DNA from: G963664585 sp963664585
Lineage (GTDB): Bacteria > Bacillota > Clostridia > Oscillospirales > Ruminococcaceae
Assembly: GCA_963664585.2 (NCBI GenBank)
Contig: CAXXEO010000002.1
Span: 124,001-188,000, forward strand
Length of the DNA: 64,000 bases
Direction: 5' to 3'
Shown: positions 9,288-18,782 of the stretch, one piece after another
How positions within the stretch are numbered: the stretch's first letter is position 1
Layout: each line of letters starts with the position of its first letter
Translations under genes and position numbers: made by a program
Notes under the pieces: generated by a model
Told to the model about the DNA's origin: nothing
Databases searched by the model: none
Seen by the model: only the letters and a program-made list of their open reading frames with translations

Positions 9288-9986
9288 TCAAATATGCAAG
9301 GACCAGGTGATCAAAGTAAGAGCCACCAGATGAAGCGGATAAAAAACATAGAAAATGTATCTTCCCCGATATCCCCGCTTACCATTATAGTAGGACAGCG
9401 GGATGATCGCCAAAATGGACACAAGCTGCAAGAATCCCCAGGCAATATCCTCAAAACCGGGATTTTTCATACTGATGAGCGTACCTATGTTGGGAAGTAC
9501 CAAGGCTACCGCACCCGCCGCCATTGTGGCGATTTTCCCCCAAGGTTTTTCATAGAAAACATAAAATCCGAACACCATAAAAACCCCTACATAGCCATAA
9601 TCGGTATTAAGGCGTTGGGCCAATATGGCACAGAGCATGGGCGCAAGAGAACTGACGATGTTGCCACGATACATGTTGACTAGATAGATGGCCATAAGAC
9701 CAAAAGCCAGTGTGAAAAAAATGTTCTGGTGCTGGATATAGACTGGCGTACTATAAAAAGCCATATCAAAAGGGATCTCAGATAGTATGGCAAAGACACA
9801 AAGACGTGCAAAATATGCCTTAACGTCTCGAGTATGACGATAGCCTTCGGCAATGGAAAAGGCCATAATAGGCATGGTGAGACGCCCGATGGCCCTAAAA
9901 ATAATGACATTAGGGAAAAATATCGCCCCAACATGATCAAAGGTCATGGCAGCTATCGCAATAATCTTAAGCCATAATGAACTCAT
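9288..9986 (-). CDS. TraX-like integral membrane acetyltransferase family protein
   Basis: A 232-aa multi-pass protein with about eight hydrophobic segments. It opens with the TraX-family pattern LKIIAIAAMTFDHVG and contains RAIGRLTMPIMAFSIAEGY. TraX acetylates F-pilin in plasmid systems; chromosomal Firmicute homologues have no known target. The ATG at 9986 is chosen because GAGG lies just upstream and because a longer frame would run into repeat copy 4. No conjugation genes are nearby, so a pilin role is not supported. Confidence 0.8.
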   Translation of the reverse strand: MSSLWLKIIAIAAMTFDHVGAIFFPNVIIFRAIGRLTMPIMAFSIAEGYRHTRDVKAYFARLCVFAILSEIPFDMAFYSTPVYIQHQNIFFTLAFGLMAIYLVNMYRGNIVSSLAPMLCAILAQRLNTDYGYVGVFMVFGFYVFYEKPWGKIATMAAGAVALVLPNIGTLISMKNPGFEDIAWGFLQLVSILAIIPLSYYNGKRGYRGRYIFYVFYPLHLVALTLITWSLHI

Positions 9987-10015
9987 GGTGAAAGGTCCTC
10001 TATTCTTTTGATACA

Positions 10016-10120
10016 ATAGTTGATTCACTTAAAAACAAGCTTGTGATTTCTTCCCCCGCCGAAGGCGGGGGAAGAAAATGACGTTTTATATATAGCCAAT
10101 TTTTAAGTTATTTGGCTATA
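10016..10120 (-). repeat. Family A palindromic element, copy 4
   Basis: Reverse orientation, GAA loop. It begins about 30 bp upstream of the TraX-like start codon, so it sits in or next to that gene's promoter region. The left end is diverged (TGATTCACTTAAAAAC). Confidence 0.88.
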
Positions 10121-10164
10121 TCTCTTCCCTTTACAGATGGCAGGTGGAAGATCTGCATTTTATC

Positions 10165-10205
10165 TTGCCCTTGTTTTCCCTCTCCGACGGGGAAAACAAG
10201 GGCAA
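10165..10205. terminator. Long GC-capped hairpin downstream of fbp
   Basis: TTGCCCTTGTTTTCCC pairs with GGGAAAACAAGGGCAA around a short pyrimidine-rich loop, just after the fbp stop. It is a likely terminator and a member of the variable-stem hairpin class described in the findings. Confidence 0.6.
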
Positions 10206-10221
10206 ATTATAGGGCTTCGTT

Positions 10222-12201
10222 TCAAACCTTTATTTCAGGGATAATGCCCATGCGGTAGGCGTCCAACAGAAGGTAAAGGGCTTCGACCTGTCTTCGCAAA
10301 TGCTCGCCCACTTGGGTATCCGATACCAGACGTCGGCTACCTGCACGCTCAAACACGCTTGAGGTAGAAAGGATATCCCTATCCTCCTGTACCGCTTTGC
10401 CCACAGAGCTAAAGGGCTCATGAGAGACAAGGCGCATACCGTAGGAGTTGTAAATGAGAGTATATCCCGCGATGCCTGTTGTAGCTTGATAGGCAACAGA
10501 AAAACCGCCGTCGATAACGATGAGCCGTCCGTTTCCCTTGATGGGGCTTTCCCCGTCTTTACACCGGACGGGGATGTGTCCATTAACGATATGGCCCGAT
10601 TCGTCGGGAATCCCAAATTCCTCCAGGACCTTCCGACAGCCTTCCTCATGCTCAGTATACTTATAATAGCTGTTTTTAGGCTCCACCCAGCTGTTTTTAT
10701 CCTCGATCAGAACGCGTTCAAAGGTAGTCATCCGATCACGGCCAAAAAGGGGCGAACCCCCTCCGCACCAGAGATACCAGAAAAAGTCTTCTCCATTCTG
10801 TTTTTCTTCACTAAAGCGCGGGGCAAAATATCCTTTTCTGGCCTCCGCGTCGGCATAGTCCATCAGCGCCTTGCCAGAAAGCTTTTTCCCGCCTAACTCC
10901 ATCACGGTGAAACTGCCGTCAGGATTCATCGGCACACAGCCATGGAAAAGAAGATTGTGATTGGCATTTTTGTAAAGGCTTCCCGCAGAGTAGAGAAATC
11001 TGACATGCCTCGCCAGCTTGTCGCTGCGCAGAAAACTCTTTTTGAGGCGATCCATCAGTTGGCTCTCCGCCTCGGTGAGACAGTAGGGGGCTGCCGGGTC
11101 TATCGTGGGAAAATCCTTATCCTTTAAGGGATATATTTCTCCCCTGACCTCCACCGTTCCGGCCGTTAGGTCCATCTTATCAAGGAGCAGTCGCTCATCC
11201 ATCTCATACTCGGGATGCCGTTTGATCAGCTGGCCCTCAAGTTTAAACATAATGACTGAAATTGCTTTTCGAAGCTTGGAGAGAAGCTCCACATCTCTAA
11301 GGCTTAGTCGTTCCTGGACGGCGGATTTTGGCCGGAAAGCTATGCTTGGCTTATAGATTTCCTGGGCAAAGCTCGTTAGTGCGCGTAAATTAATGCCATA
11401 ACCGCCTTCAACGGTGTCCGTGTTGGCATATTGAAGGGACAGCCCCAGCACAGCCGCGATACACACCTCGCTTCCGGCTGCCGCTCCCATCCAGACGATA
11501 TCGTGGTTCCCCCATTGTATGTCTACTGCATGATGCCCGATGAGCATATCCATAATCTGCTCCGCACCCGGGCCGCGGTCGAAAATATCGCCCAAAATGT
11601 GAAGTCTGTCAACCGCCAAACGTTTAATCAATGTAGCAAGGGCAATGATGAAGGCATCTGCCCGGCCTATATCGATAATGGTGGAAATAATCCGCGAATA
11701 ATACTGCTCCTTATTTTTCGCATCGTAGTTGGTGTGAAGCAGCTCGTCGATTATGTAGGCAAAATCCGCCGGTAGGGCCTTGCGCACCTTCGAACGGGTA
11801 TATTTGGAGGCGACCACGCGGCAGACCTCGATAAGTCGGTGAAGGGTAATGCCATACCACTCGGTCATATCCTTGTGAGTAGCCTTTAAAAGCTCCAGCT
11901 TTCTGGCAGGATAGTAAATCAGAGTAGCAAGGGCTGCCCTCTCACTTTCAGGAACCGTTACCGAATAGAGCAGGTTAATTTTCTCCCGTATAACGCCCGA
12001 TGCATTGTTGAGAATATGGGCAAATGCCTCGTGTTCGCCGTGGAGATCACTCATAAAATGCTCAGTTCCCGCCGGAAGATCGAGAATGGCTTTCAGGTTG
12101 ATAATTTCGGTGGAAACTGCCTGGATAGAGGGAAACTGTTTGGAAAGCAAGCCTAAAAGCTCTACTCTTTCCAAGATCTGTTCTTCACGCTTCTCAGACA
12201 T
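10222..12201 (-). CDS. fbp: Fructose-1,6-bisphosphatase, class 3
   Basis: 659 aa, the usual length of the Firmicute class 3 enzyme. It hydrolyses fructose-1,6-bisphosphate to fructose-6-phosphate in gluconeogenesis and is unrelated to class 1. Metallophosphatase-like motifs are visible: MSDLHGEHEAF near residue 50, ILGDIFDRGPG near 200, GNHD near 230, and NGHIPVRCKDGE in the C-terminal half. The ATG is preceded by GGAGGCCAAA. It stands alone between hairpins. Confidence 0.95.
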   Translation of the reverse strand: MSEKREEQILERVELLGLLSKQFPSIQAVSTEIINLKAILDLPAGTEHFMSDLHGEHEAFAHILNNASGVIREKINLLYSVTVPESERAALATLIYYPARKLELLKATHKDMTEWYGITLHRLIEVCRVVASKYTRSKVRKALPADFAYIIDELLHTNYDAKNKEQYYSRIISTIIDIGRADAFIIALATLIKRLAVDRLHILGDIFDRGPGAEQIMDMLIGHHAVDIQWGNHDIVWMGAAAGSEVCIAAVLGLSLQYANTDTVEGGYGINLRALTSFAQEIYKPSIAFRPKSAVQERLSLRDVELLSKLRKAISVIMFKLEGQLIKRHPEYEMDERLLLDKMDLTAGTVEVRGEIYPLKDKDFPTIDPAAPYCLTEAESQLMDRLKKSFLRSDKLARHVRFLYSAGSLYKNANHNLLFHGCVPMNPDGSFTVMELGGKKLSGKALMDYADAEARKGYFAPRFSEEKQNGEDFFWYLWCGGGSPLFGRDRMTTFERVLIEDKNSWVEPKNSYYKYTEHEEGCRKVLEEFGIPDESGHIVNGHIPVRCKDGESPIKGNGRLIVIDGGFSVAYQATTGIAGYTLIYNSYGMRLVSHEPFSSVGKAVQEDRDILSTSSVFERAGSRRLVSDTQVGEHLRRQVEALYLLLDAYRMGIIPEIKV

Positions 12202-12237
12202 TTTGGCCTCCGTTTCTTGACTGTTTCGCAGTCAATG

Positions 12238-12406
12238 TTAACAACTTTAGATTCGTCCAAAGTTTAAGAAATGTAGCCACTAGTACATTGTAAAATCTTA
12301 CCTTGTATATACCCCACCTTCGGCGGGGGAACAGACAAGAACATTTAACCCATTGTCATATAAGATTTAGATATGACAAGGTACTAGAGTGGTTTAAAGT
12401 TGTTAG
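12238..12406. repeat. Large nested palindrome upstream of fbp
   Basis: Outer arms TAACAACTTTA (12239-12249) and TAAAGTTGTTA (12395-12405) are perfect inverted repeats. Inside them, CCACTAGTAC faces GTACTAGAGTGG and TACCTTGTATAT faces ATATGACAAGGTA. The centre is a CCCCACC-TTC-GGCGGGG hairpin. It is unrelated in arm sequence to family A but shares the core style. It lies within 40 bp of the fbp start, so it may affect fbp expression. Confidence 0.65.
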
Positions 12407-12458
12407 CATTGGTTTCGCAATACAAAATGTTAAGAATTTGCTTGGTATTCCTTTTTCA

Positions 12459-12564
12459 TATAGCCAATTAACTTAAAAACTGGCTATAGTTAAAACGTCA
12501 TTTTCTTCCCCCGCCGAAGGCGGGGGAAGAAAACACAAGCTTGTTTTCAAGTTAATCAACTATA
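12459..12564 (+). repeat. Family A palindromic element, copy 5
   Basis: Forward orientation, GAA loop, well conserved at both ends. It lies in the 0.5-kb gap between pepD and fbp. Confidence 0.9.
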
Positions 12565-12715
12565 CTACAGCTATTTTCTGAATAAACAGGTCTTCTTTCA
12601 ACCTGTCTAACCCACCTATGGACGGGCAGACAATATCAAATTATCGTCCTTGTTTTTTATTGTTAATTATAAACCCTGTTAAAGCTTTTCTTTGCATCAG
12701 TATACCTCTGGATGA

Positions 12716-14170
12716 TCAACTATTCGCAAGTTTTGCCAGAACCGCCACCAAATAATCATAGGTGCGTGCAAAAGAACTCAGGTCAAGCCATTCTTCGGGT
12801 GTATGGTGCATATCCGAGGTTGGGCCAAGGGCAACGATATCCATGTCAGGGATAATTCCTCTGATGATGCCGCATTCCAGTCCGCCGTGCACAGCCTTAA
12901 CGGTACCCTCCTGACCGGTGCGCTCTTTATAAAGCTCCATACAAGCCGCCCGCAGTGGGCTGTTTGGGTCGTAGGTCCAGGCCGGATAGGGGGCGTCACA
13001 GGTAATGGAAGCTCCCAGGACGCGGACGATTTCTATCACCTCGTCCGTAATGAATGGGATAAGACTGTCAATCCCGCTTCTGACGGTGACGGTGATCACA
13101 ACGGCATCTGTGCTCGTTTCAACGACGCCCAAGTTAAGCGAGGCATTAACCAGCCCAGGGATGGCCATACTCATCATCTTAGGACCGCTTGGGATTAGCA
13201 TCAAAAGGCGACAAATGCGAAGCGAGCTTATTACATCCATCATTTTTTCCGCTTTGGAAGACTCAACTGCAAGGAAGAAACCGGCGTCAGAAAATGCCAA
13301 TTCAGCGTTAATCTCAGCCTCAACAGTCTTGATAGTCTTTTTAGCCAACGCGGCGGTGTCGGGGCAGAGTGCGAGAACAGTGTCACATTCGCGTGGGATC
13401 GCGTTAGACTTTGAGCCTCCATTTACAGAAACGATTTGATAAATGCATCCTGCTTTATTCAGTCTGCCAAGAATACGTCCTACAATTTTGTTAGAATTCC
13501 CACGTTCCTTGTCGATTGATCCGCCTGAATGCCCACCGCTCAGTCCACGCACCTTGATTGACAGGATCTCACCCTTGACAGGCTCATAAACTACCGGGGC
13601 AGTGATGACCAAGGTCTGACCACCCGCGGCACTGGCAAGGAAGCAACCCTCGGGACCCCCATCCATGTTGATCATCCTGTGCCCCTTAATCAGGGCCGGA
13701 TCCAGAACTTTACTGCCATCAAGACCGATTTCCTCCATCGAGGTGAAAAGGCACTGGATGGGGGGATGCACGATGTCCCTGCGAGCCAGCATCGCCATCA
13801 TATAGGCCACGGCCACGCCATTATCCGCACCAAGTGTAGTTCCATCGGCGTGAAGAATATCCCCCTCGAGGATTAGCTTTAATGGATCTTTCTCAAAATT
13901 ATGGATGGTAGAGGCGTTCTTTTCACAGACGATATCCGTATGTCCTTGAAGAACGATTGCCGGAAGATTCTCACAGCCCGCAGAAGCCGGTTTGTTGATA
14001 TATACGTTGTAAACACTGTCCATATGCGCCCATAGACCCTGCTCTTTTGCAAAGGCCATCAGATATTCTGCAATGGCCTTCTCATTTTTAGAACCACGGG
14101 GGATGGCGCTGATTTCCTCAAAATACCGAAGTGCGTCAGCAGGGTATTTTCCCTCAGTCACATATTTCAT
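12716..14170 (-). CDS. pepD: Aminoacyl-histidine dipeptidase (peptidase D, M20 family)
   Basis: A 484-aa cytosolic zinc dipeptidase of the PepD/carnosinase type that splits Xaa-His and related dipeptides. Metal and catalytic residues are visible: GHTD (H77, D79), the bridging aspartate in GADNGVA (D116), and the adjacent glutamates in SMEEIG (E146/E147). The C-terminal HGGLECG segment is also typical. The ATG at 14170 has AGGAGG 7 nt upstream, so the longer frame from 14188 is rejected. It lies 83 bp downstream of cinA on the same strand, so cotranscription is possible. Confidence 0.93.
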   Translation of the reverse strand: MKYVTEGKYPADALRYFEEISAIPRGSKNEKAIAEYLMAFAKEQGLWAHMDSVYNVYINKPASAGCENLPAIVLQGHTDIVCEKNASTIHNFEKDPLKLILEGDILHADGTTLGADNGVAVAYMMAMLARRDIVHPPIQCLFTSMEEIGLDGSKVLDPALIKGHRMINMDGGPEGCFLASAAGGQTLVITAPVVYEPVKGEILSIKVRGLSGGHSGGSIDKERGNSNKIVGRILGRLNKAGCIYQIVSVNGGSKSNAIPRECDTVLALCPDTAALAKKTIKTVEAEINAELAFSDAGFFLAVESSKAEKMMDVISSLRICRLLMLIPSGPKMMSMAIPGLVNASLNLGVVETSTDAVVITVTVRSGIDSLIPFITDEVIEIVRVLGASITCDAPYPAWTYDPNSPLRAACMELYKERTGQEGTVKAVHGGLECGIIRGIIPDMDIVALGPTSDMHHTPEEWLDLSSFARTYDYLVAVLAKLANS

Positions 14171-14253
14171 ACCGTTTCCTCCTATCATTTATAAGGCTGT
14201 GTGTGCGTGCAAAACACTTGAAAAGACAGCCCTGTTTTTGAGTATAAAACAGT

Positions 14254-15501
14254 TTAAAGCTTTTTTACCGCGCGGATCACCATATTAAGAGCATGGGAAG
14301 AGGAAGCATAGCGAATATTCTCCCGGTCATCCCCACGGCCGCGGGAAAGTCTGAGCTCGCGGACATCCTCGCCATCAGGCCCTGAAACTGCGACAAAGAC
14401 AAGCCCCACCGGCTTATCCTCAGAGGCTCCCCCTGGACCGGCAATGCCAGTAGTAGAAACACCGATATCAGCGCCTGAAAGTTTCCGGACGCCCTTGGCC
14501 ATTTCCAACGCCGTCTCTCTGGAGACAGCACCATAGTTCTTGATCGTTTCGGGGCTTACGCCCAGAACCTTGATTTTGATTTCGTCAGCATAAGCGCAGA
14601 CCCCACAGTCAAAAACCTGCGAGGCACCCGGTATCTCGGTCAGACGGCTTGACACAAGACCGCCGGTACAGCTTTCCGCCGTGGCTACCCGCAGTCCTTT
14701 ACGGGCAAGCAGCTCGACTGCGGCATTTTGAAGGCTAATGGCGTCAAGCCCATATACATTATCCCCAAACTCCTCCATAATCCTGTTGACCGCAGGACCA
14801 ATCAGGCGGTAGCCCTCTTCTTTCGTCTTGGCTCTGGCAGTGACGCGAAGCGTCAACTCGGACTGTTTGGCATAAGGGGCGACAGTTGGATTTGTCGAAT
14901 GAACCATCAGATCCTTCAGTCGATCCTCAACCATTGACTCTCCAGCGCCGAAAATGTTGACATTTCTTGATACAAGCATCCCATCTGAAAATTGCGAGAG
15001 ATATTCCCTTACCGGCCCGTCAAACATGGGGACCATTTCGCGAGGAGGGCCAGGCATCAGAATCGCCGTCTTGCCATTGCCCTCGACGACACAACCGGGG
15101 GCAGTTCCATTGGGATTATGAAGGACAATTGCCCCTTCGGGCATTTGAGCCTGCTTAAGATTGTTGTCTGTCATTGGGCGGCCGGTTTTCGTAAAAAAGC
15201 TCTTCAGCGTGGTCAGACAGTTCTCATCCATGATCATGTTTCGGCCGAAATAAGCACCCACTGTCTCTTTAGTGAGGTCGTCATAGGTGGGACCCAGCCC
15301 GCCTGTCATCACGACGATATCTGATCGAGAAAAAGCCGCCTCAAGGCAGCTTTTCAGGCGGTCGGGGTTATCGCCTACAACCGTCTGATGGTAGACATTT
15401 ATGCCCAGTGCGGCAAGCTCTTTTGCAATATAGGCAGCATTTGTATTGACGATATCGCCTAAAAGAATCTCAGTTCCCACGCAGAGGATTTCAGCAATCA
15501 T
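14254..15501 (-). CDS. cinA: CinA family protein (nicotinamide-nucleotide amidase / competence-damage protein)
   Basis: 415 aa, full length. The N-terminal MoCF-like domain (1 to ~170) starts with EILCVGTEILLGDIVNTN and contains MTGGLGPTYDD. The C-terminal CinA domain (~250-415) has TAESCTGG and STTGIAGPGG, which in characterised members deamidates NMN in pyridine nucleotide salvage. The two-domain form is typical of Firmicutes, where it is often near recA; no recA is seen here. pepD lies downstream. Confidence 0.93.
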   Translation of the reverse strand: MIAEILCVGTEILLGDIVNTNAAYIAKELAALGINVYHQTVVGDNPDRLKSCLEAAFSRSDIVVMTGGLGPTYDDLTKETVGAYFGRNMIMDENCLTTLKSFFTKTGRPMTDNNLKQAQMPEGAIVLHNPNGTAPGCVVEGNGKTAILMPGPPREMVPMFDGPVREYLSQFSDGMLVSRNVNIFGAGESMVEDRLKDLMVHSTNPTVAPYAKQSELTLRVTARAKTKEEGYRLIGPAVNRIMEEFGDNVYGLDAISLQNAAVELLARKGLRVATAESCTGGLVSSRLTEIPGASQVFDCGVCAYADEIKIKVLGVSPETIKNYGAVSRETALEMAKGVRKLSGADIGVSTTGIAGPGGASEDKPVGLVFVAVSGPDGEDVRELRLSRGRGDDRENIRYASSSHALNMVIRAVKKL

Positions 15502-15791
15502 CTCAGTTTACGACCCTTCTTTTAGAAGGCCGCCCCCATCAGACATCCCCTTATCCCAATAGGGGAAAGTGAAATCCACATGGCGCCAGCCTTTATTATT
15601 CGATGGAGATGGCATTTATACCGGTCTCCGTACCCTAGTAGTATACCACATTCTATCTGTCCAAAACATTAATTTTGGAAGTTCAGTTGGCATATTTTGT
15701 CCATATCTTTGCTCATTTTGGCACGGCAAAATCTATTTATACCCAGAAAAAATGGGCGTTTTTCAATTGTTTTTATCCTGTTCTTTTCCGA
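15502..15791. other. Intergenic region upstream of cinA
   Basis: Contains a weak CCCCTTATCCCAATAGGGG hairpin near 15545 and AT-rich sequence. No gene or clear promoter was recognised. Confidence 0.4.
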
Positions 15792-15897
15792 TATAGTTAA
15801 TTAACTTGAAAACAAGCTTATGATTTCTTCCCCCTTCTTCGGCGGGGTAAGAAAATGACGTTTTATCTATAGCCAGTTTTTAAGTGAATTGGCTATA
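15792..15897 (-). repeat. Family A palindromic element, copy 6 (degenerate stem)
   Basis: Reverse orientation, TTC loop. The stem is imperfect on both sides (CCCCCTTC against GGCGGGGTAAG), so this copy is decaying relative to the others. Confidence 0.85.
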
Positions 15898-16118
15898 GCA
15901 AGGGGTCTGAGGGTCCGTCATAAACATGGATAAGGGTAAGCGGCGAAAAATGCCAACCAATGAATACCTTTCCATTCAATCATAGTATAAATTGGTTTCT
16001 GTTTTTGTAATTTTTTAGTGTATATTAGGCACTTTCTCTGAATTTCGCTCTGATCTGGTCTGTCAAAACGTTGGCTGATCCTATTGACGAAAGAAAGGCT
16101 ATCAGATATACTATCCCT

Positions 16119-16223
16119 AATCCCCCCACAACTGGCGGAAGTGGATTACCACGAGGGAGTGGGGGCAATAGCGAAGCCGACCGCCTGGGCAACCCCATTT
16201 TTGGGGTTGCCCATATTTTTTTG
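16119..16223 (+). promoter_or_regulatory. ZTP (pfl-motif) riboswitch with intrinsic terminator
   Basis: The sequence matches the pfl RNA motif: ACTGGCGGAAGTGGATTACC, then ACGAGGGAGTGGGGGC, a short linker, then GCCGACCGCCTGGGC. GGCGG (16135-16139) can pair with CCGCC (16181-16185). Directly downstream, GGGCAACCCC/GGGGTTGCCC (16187-16212) followed by TTTTTTT forms the expression platform. Known ZTP riboswitches sense ZTP/ZMP, the alarmone of 10-formyl-THF shortage, and turn on purine and one-carbon genes. Here the target is pflBA, which supplies formate; this gene association gave the motif its name. Confidence 0.88.
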
Positions 16224-16426
16224 CAGAAGTATTGGATGAAAAGAAACTTGCATTTTCTCCTAACCTAACTCGCCAACAGGCGGATCATACCCCCACCGCC
16301 GCGCCGCTTCTTGGCACCCGCGCGGGATGACAAAACAAGCTCTTATCACTCCTTTGCTTTGCGTGATGAGAGTTCTATAGTTCACTATTATTTGTGCCGA
16401 CACAAAGCGGCGGAATGGAGCCCATT

Positions 16427-18659
16427 ATGGAATTTAGAGAATGGAATGTATTTAAAAGCGGAAGCTGGACAGAAGAGATTGATGTACGAAGTTTTATCCT
16501 CTCAAACTGTCTTCCCTATAAAGGAGATGAGTCCTTTCTTTCCTCCGCCTCCGAAAGGACCAAAAAAGTAATGGCTCGCCTTGACGCCCTGTTTAATGAA
16601 GAGCGCCTGCGGGACGGCGTTCTCGATATTGACACCTACACCGTGTCCTCAGTAACCGCCTATAAGCCCGGTTATCTTGACAAAAAGCTGGACATCATCG
16701 TCGGTCTTCAGACGGACGCGCCCCTTAAACGGGGGGTTAACCCTTTTGGCGGAATCCGTATGGCCAAACAAGCTTGTGAAGCCTATGGTTACACCCTGTC
16801 CGACAAGGTGGAGAACGAATTTCAATACCGCACCACACACAATGACGGCGTTTTCAGAGTCTATAACGACGACATGTTGACAGCTCGGAAGGCAGGGGTG
16901 CTTACCGGCTTGCCAGACGCCTATGGCCGCGGACGCATCATTGGCGACTACCGCAGAATGGCGCTTTATGGAGCAGACACATTGATTGCGGAAAAGGCCA
17001 AGGATAAAGCCCACGTAACCGCCGGGCTGATGGATCAGGACAGCATCCGCCTTAGCGAAGAGCTCTTTCAGCAGCTGAACTTTCTCCATAAGATCAAGGA
17101 AATGGCCGCCGAATACGGCTTTGATATCTCGCGTCCGGCAAAAGATGCCAGAGAGGCGATTCAGTGGCTCTATTTCGCCTATCTGGGTGCGATTAAAGAG
17201 CAAAATGGGGCCGCCATGTCTCTGGGACGTGTCAGCAGCTTTCTCGACATCTATCTCGAGCGTGATATTGCACTTGGTCTTCTCACCGAAGAAGGAGCTC
17301 AGGAGCTGATTGACGACTTTGTAATCAAACTGCGTATGGCAAGGCATCTGCGCACCCCGGACTACAACGACCTGTTCGGCGGGGACCCCATGTGGATTAC
17401 CGAGTGCATCGGCGGCATGGCTGAAGACGGACGCACACTTGTCACCAAGAGCTCCTTTCGTTTTCTGAATACTCTCTACAATCTTGGTGCCGCCCCCGAG
17501 CCCAATATCACGATCCTGTGGTCGGAAAAACTGCCCGCCCCGTTCAAGCACTTTTGCGCCAAGGTCTCGATCGATACCGATTCAATTCAGTATGAAAACG
17601 ACGACCTGATGCGCCCTGTCTATGGAGACGACTATGGCATTGCCTGCTGTGTTTCTGCCATGAAGCTAGGTCGTCAGATGCAGTTTTTCGGTGCGAGGTG
17701 CAACCTGCCTAAGCTTCTTCTTCTCGCTCTTAATGGTGGGCGGGACGAGGGCTCGGGTCTTGAACTCGGCCCCCTGCTTCCCGTCTATGAGGGCGAACGA
17801 CTGGAGTACGACACGGCCATGGAGCGTTTTTTGGTCTACGCCGGTTGGATGGCAAACCTATATGTCAACACCGTAAATGTCATTCACTATATGCATGACA
17901 AATACGCCTATGAAAAGGTGCAGATGGCACTGCATGACACAAATGTGGAACGGCTGATGGCATTTGGGGGTGGCAGGGCTTTCAGTCATCGCCGACTCCT
18001 TTTCTGCCATCAAATACGCTAATGTGCGCCCTGTACGCGGCGAGAACGGTCTGATCACCGGCTTTGTCACTGAGGGTGACTTCCCCTGCTTCGGCAACGA
18101 TGATGACAGGGTAGACTCCATTGCCGCGGGCCTTCTCGACGACTTCCACCAAAAACTCACGGCAACTCCTGCCTACCGTGAGGCCAAGCACACTTTGTCG
18201 GTCCTGACAATCACCTCCAACGTGATGTATGGCCGCAAAACGGGGGCCACCCCCGACGGGCGTAAAAAAGGTGAGCCTTTCGCTCCCGGTGCCAACCCCA
18301 TGCACGGACGTGACCGCAGTGGTGCTCTGGCTAGTCTGAACTCAGTGGCCAAGCTGCCTTATGCCGCCTGTCGTGATGGCATCTCCAACACCTTTTCAAT
18401 CATCCCCAACGCACTCGGCAGAAATGCCACAGATCGCATCGTCAATCTAGCTGCTATATTGGACGGCTATTTCGCCCAAATGGCCCATCATATCAATGTA
18501 AATGTCCTCGATCGTGAAAAGCTGATTGACGCTTACAATCATCCTGAAGAATACCCGGGGTTAACCATCCGCGTTTCAGGCTATGCAGTCAACTTTGTTA
18601 AGCTGAATAAAGAACAACAGCGCGAGGTCATCAGCCGCACCTTTCACGAGGAGCTTTAA
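16427..18659 (+). CDS. pflB: Formate C-acetyltransferase (pyruvate formate-lyase), interrupted by a +1 frameshift
   Basis: Converts pyruvate and CoA to acetyl-CoA and formate by a glycyl-radical mechanism. The catalytic cysteine pair is in IACCVSA (C407/C408) and the radical glycine in RVSGYAV (G718 after correction). The reading frame breaks at a run of five G at 17966-17970, where four would keep MAFGVAGLSVIADS in frame. Corrected length is about 743 aa, normal for PflB. The ATG at 16427 has GGAG 6 nt upstream; a longer GTG start lacks an SD. No other lesion is seen and the downstream part is well conserved, so a sequencing error is as likely as a real mutation. pflA follows after 120 bp. 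A ZTP riboswitch lies upstream. Confidence 0.9.
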
Positions 18660-18677
18660 TCCCGACAGATGATTCAA

Positions 18678-18714
18678 GCCTGTATCCCTCCCCTTCCGGC
18701 AGTGAAAATACAGG
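18678..18714. repeat. Intergenic hairpin between pflB and pflA
   Basis: CCTGTAT (18679-18685) pairs with ATACAGG (18708-18714) around a CCCTCCCC-TTCCGG core. It is flanked by GATGATT on the left and GGTTATTGCC on the right, resembling other members of the variable-stem hairpin class. Confidence 0.5.
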
Positions 18715-18782
18715 TAAGGTTATTGCCGTTCCATTTGGAATTTGTATCGATGCCGGTATAAGACGGCGGAAGGGAGCTTGTG

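Noticed and set aside
16649..17551. 300-codon frame antisense to pflB
   Set aside because: A shadow of a GC-rich coding gene on the opposite strand; it has no family motifs and pflB is certain.
17964..17972. Programmed +1 or -1 recoding in pflB
   Set aside because: No slippery heptamer, stop-codon context or stimulatory structure typical of recoding, and PflB is not known to be recoded. A homopolymer error or mutation is simpler.
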